From PXAH01 sp964605645 (lineage in GTDB: Bacteria > Omnitrophota > Gorgyraeia > Duberdicusellales > 4484-171): a DNA stretch of 8,488 nucleotides. How positions within the stretch are numbered: the stretch's first letter is position 1; each line of letters begins with the position of its first letter. The position numbers and the translations under genes are program-made. The notes under the pieces were generated by a model. That model was not told where the DNA came from and searched no databases. It worked only from the letters and a program-made list of their open reading frames with translations. The stretch is from the NCBI GenBank assembly GCA_964605645.1, contig CAZSDJ010000054.1, forward strand, positions 1 to 8,488, read 5' to 3'. Below are positions 7,180 to 8,488 of this stretch, in pieces.

Positions 7180-7245
7180 ATTTATTAATACGTAGAGAGT
7201 AAACTGTTGTTTTTTTATTGTTGAAGCCAGCCGGATATTTTGTCT

Positions 7246-7273
7246 TTGGTTTTTTGGTTTAATTTAGTATAAT
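7246..7273 (+). promoter_or_regulatory. Possible promoter of the small membrane protein gene
   Basis: A perfect TATAAT (7268-7273) has only a weak TTGGTT (7246-7251) 16 nt upstream as -35. Transcription from here would give a leader of about 87 nt before the ATG at 7367. A second TATAAT at 7327-7332 has no -35 at normal distance and would leave a ~28-nt leader. Either could be used. Confidence 0.35.
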
Positions 7274-7350
7274 AAAAGGGAAGGATTGTTTACTTGACAA
7301 TGCTTATTTTAGGGTGATGCTGAAGCTATAATTATCAATCTTTTTGAAAT

Positions 7351-7360
7351 AAGGAGGTGA
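7351..7360 (+). promoter_or_regulatory. Near-perfect Shine-Dalgarno site
   Basis: AAGGAGGTGA complements the 16S rRNA 3' end over ten bases. The AGGAGG core is 9 nt before the ATG at 7367. It fixes the start of the small membrane protein and contrasts with the weak or absent sites of the other complete genes here. Confidence 0.8.
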
Positions 7361-7366
7361 GCTAAA

Positions 7367-7594
7367 ATGTTACAAATAGTATTGGTGATTGGCGGAGTAT
7401 ATCTATTAATTAGAGGTAAACTCAAAGCATCTAAAAACAGAGTTGTTACTGCTAAAACAGCACGTATTGTAGGAGCTGTATTTATTATTGCTGCAAGTTT
7501 GCCAATATTTTTTGGACAACTTGGGGTAATAGCTATGCTAATATTAGCTTTCGTGTCAGCTTTTATAAGTTTTTTAACTTCCAAGAAGGTTTAA
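7367..7594 (+). CDS. Small hydrophobic membrane protein, function unknown
   Basis: The 75-residue protein is mostly hydrophobic. A first short membrane segment (~2-15) is followed by a basic stretch with RGKLKASKNRVV (16-27) and TARIVG (31-36). Two further hydrophobic segments follow (~35-50 and 53-70), with a TSKKV tail. I do not recognise a named family. The GGVYLL-x-RGK...KNRVV...ARIVG layout resembles short uncharacterised bacterial membrane proteins, which is only a loose impression. The start is well supported by the strong Shine-Dalgarno. The gene stands alone with its own promoter candidate and a strong terminator about 80 nt downstream, so it is probably monocistronic. The overlapping minus-strand frame has no ribosome site and looks like its shadow. 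Confidence 0.7.
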   Translation: MLQIVLVIGGVYLLIRGKLKASKNRVVTAKTARIVGAVFIIAASLPIFFGQLGVIAMLILAFVSAFISFLTSKKV

Positions 7595-7675
7595 GCAAAA
7601 GTATTTAACAGGATTCTTTACATTGGCTTCGCCAAATATCACACATAAACCCGGTTTCCGCAACCAATAAAACTA

Positions 7676-7713
7676 AGCCCAGATTGATTTATTTTAATCT
7701 GGGCTATTTTTTT
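7676..7713 (+). terminator. Rho-independent terminator
   Basis: AGCCCAGATT (7676-7685) pairs perfectly over 10 bp with AATCTGGGCT (7696-7705) around a 10-nt loop. A T-run follows (7707-7713). It ends the small membrane protein transcript. A smaller hairpin TTGGC/GCCAA (7623-7635) lies upstream in the 3' untranslated part. Confidence 0.88.
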
Positions 7714-7717
7714 GTTT

Positions 7718-7777
7718 TGTCAGAATTTGTCAAAAAGTGTCCATTTTTGGATACCTATTAGACAGTTTTAGGACACC
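7718..7777. repeat. Helically phased TGTC array with inverted GACA copies
   Basis: TGTC occurs at 7718, 7728 and 7738, exactly 10 nt apart. The inverse GACA occurs at 7761 and 7772. GTGTCC (7737-7742) and GGACAC (7771-7776) form an inverted repeat, and GTGTCCA/TGGATAC (7737-7743 and 7748-7754) can also form a 7-bp hairpin. The pattern resembles a transposon end or an operator with stacked protein sites. It is in the 354-nt gene-free stretch 7595-7948. No transposase of matching type is next to it. Confidence 0.4.
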
Positions 7778-7834
7778 TGTTTTTTAACAAGCTCAGTAAA
7801 TCCTTACCAAGCAATACCTTATAAAACTAATTCC

Positions 7835-7851
7835 TCAGGCTCATAACCTGA
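7835..7851 (+). other. Isolated tRNA-Met(CAU)-like anticodon arm
   Basis: TCAGG and CCTGA form a perfect 5-bp stem closing the 7-nt loop CTCATAA. This is exactly the size and sequence of the bacterial initiator-type tRNA-Met anticodon loop (anticodon CAT at 7842-7844). Five bases (CAGTC) follow, as a variable loop would, but then a REP-like unit stands where the T arm should be. No D arm or acceptor stem can be built, so this is not a working tRNA. It is a relic or a chance match. Confidence 0.4.
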
Positions 7852-7856
7852 CAGTC

Positions 7857-7926
7857 GAGGAGGGGACGTTTCTCTCTGTTAAAAGAGGTAAGTCAAGGGC
7901 CAAGGAGGGGACGTTTCCCTCTGTTA
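7857..7926 (+). repeat. Two REP-like direct repeats beside a RAYT gene
   Basis: A 25-nt unit occurs at 7857-7881 and again at 7902-7926, 45 nt apart, with 23 of 25 bases identical. The shared core is GGAGGGGACGTTTC. In the second copy AGGGGA can pair with TTCCCT around a CGT loop on the + strand; the first copy pairs less well. Their place just beyond the 3' end of a RAYT gene fits REP sequences mobilised by such enzymes. The 7882-7901 spacer shows nothing I recognise. Confidence 0.65.
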
Positions 7927-7948
7927 TAAGTTATTGAAAACAAATGAG

Positions 7949-8488
7949 TTATGAAGGGGTGTTTTCCGCAGCCAAATACCTTTGCATAATTTCTCTATAT
8001 GTCCTTTGCCTTTTAGCATTTTTATTGCCTAAGCTAAGATAGTAAGGGTCTAATTCTACCAATGGATCTTTTTTTCCATAAGCATAACTGTTATAACTAC
8101 TCCATTTGTATTGTGAAGGAGTTTTTGATATTTTAGCTTTAACAGGATTTGCTTCAATATATAATCCTGCTGTTAATAAATAAGATTCATTTTCGATTAA
8201 TTTGCTGTGGAATCTACCTTGCCAAAGTCTTCCTATGTAGCCATATCTTTTTTTAAAATGGTAAAAATAAGATAGTTGTATTTTATGCATGGCTTTGGAA
8301 AGAGACTTTTTATTACTAATTTTTACAATTAAATGGATATGGTTTTGCATAAGGCAATAATGATAGAGTCTTATTTTGCATTCAGTTGTAAACCTAAAAA
8401 GTATTTTTTTAAATGCTATATAATCAAGATCTTTTCTAAAAATAACCTTTTTATTGTTACCTCGTGAAGTTACATTAAGCAAAGCATC
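7949..8488 (-). CDS. REP-associated tyrosine transposase (RAYT), 5' end cut by window
   Basis: This single-domain HUH/Y1 transposase belongs to the IS200-related RAYT family. These enzymes nick and rejoin single-stranded DNA at REP hairpins. The frame stays open to the window edge (codons for DALL precede VTSRGN), so a few N-terminal residues lie outside. The TTG at 8482 is probably not the start. Numbered from that TTG, visible motifs are VTSRGN (4-9), HYCLMQNHIHLIV (41-53) with the HUH pair H48 and H50, LWQGRFHSKLI (86-96), and LYIEANPVKA (107-116). Y108 is the likely catalytic tyrosine. The length (~180-190) is normal and there is no internal stop, so it appears intact where seen. Two REP-like units lie 23-92 nt beyond its stop codon. 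Confidence 0.9.
   Translation of the reverse strand, partial: DALLNVTSRGNNKKVIFRKDLDYIAFKKILFRFTTECKIRLYHYCLMQNHIHLIVKISNKKSLSKAMHKIQLSYFYHFKKRYGYIGRLWQGRFHSKLIENESYLLTAGLYIEANPVKAKISKTPSQYKWSSYNSYAYGKKDPLVELDPYYLSLGNKNAKRQRTYREIMQRYLAAENTPS

Noticed and set aside
7294..7332. Perfect TTGACA followed by perfect TATAAT as one promoter
   Set aside because: The two are 27 nt apart, too far for a sigma70 promoter or even for the 19-20 nt spacing used by MerR-type regulators.
7309..7584. Minus-strand ORF of 91 codons opposite the small membrane protein gene
   Set aside because: It has no Shine-Dalgarno or promoter and mirrors a + strand gene that has excellent start and stop signals.
7805..7885. 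Complete tRNA gene around the CAT anticodon arm
   Set aside because: No D arm, T arm with GGTTC, or pairing acceptor strands can be formed around it.
7857..7926. CRISPR array
   Set aside because: There are only two repeat copies with a 20-nt spacer, no cas genes, and a RAYT next door that explains them better.

Overview
The window is bacterial DNA, AT-rich, with short intergenic gaps and Shine-Dalgarno sites on only some genes. A ferredoxin-fused electron transfer flavoprotein, a REP-associated tyrosine transposase (RAYT) with REP-like repeats, degenerate 'ATTTGTAATTTG' intergenic repeats and an SMC protein with an unusual hinge together suggest an uncultivated anaerobic bacterium. An Omnitrophota-like or related lineage is my guess; no rRNA or other phylogenetic marker is present to settle it.

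Left half (1-5499, + strand): a tightly packed run of four genes. It holds the 3' end of purC (SAICAR synthetase), etfB, etfA with an N-terminal two-cluster ferredoxin domain, and smc. Gaps are 12 nt, a 4-nt ATGA overlap and 14 nt, so a single transcript is likely. The Etf pair looks like the NAD-linked, electron-bifurcating type, but no dehydrogenase partner lies in the window. The smc product keeps every ATPase motif and long coiled-coil arms, but has only about 65 non-coiled residues where the glycine-rich hinge should be.

Middle (5500-6830): an AT-rich palindromic repeat separates smc from a convergent minus-strand gene for a cytosolic GAF-GGDEF diguanylate cyclase. That gene has a recognisable promoter almost touching its start codon, so its mRNA is probably leaderless.

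Right part (6830-8488): an accessory-looking region. An extended -10 promoter drives a very short ORF beginning MGKKVKLNPEQAVL. Its cysteine-containing continuation lies in the -1 frame, which suggests a frameshifted small-peptide gene, a sequence error, or a structured RNA. Next come a 75-residue membrane protein with a near-perfect Shine-Dalgarno, a strong intrinsic terminator, a helically phased TGTC array, an isolated tRNA-Met-like anticodon arm, two REP-like repeats, and the 3' part of a minus-strand RAYT gene whose 5' end lies beyond the window.
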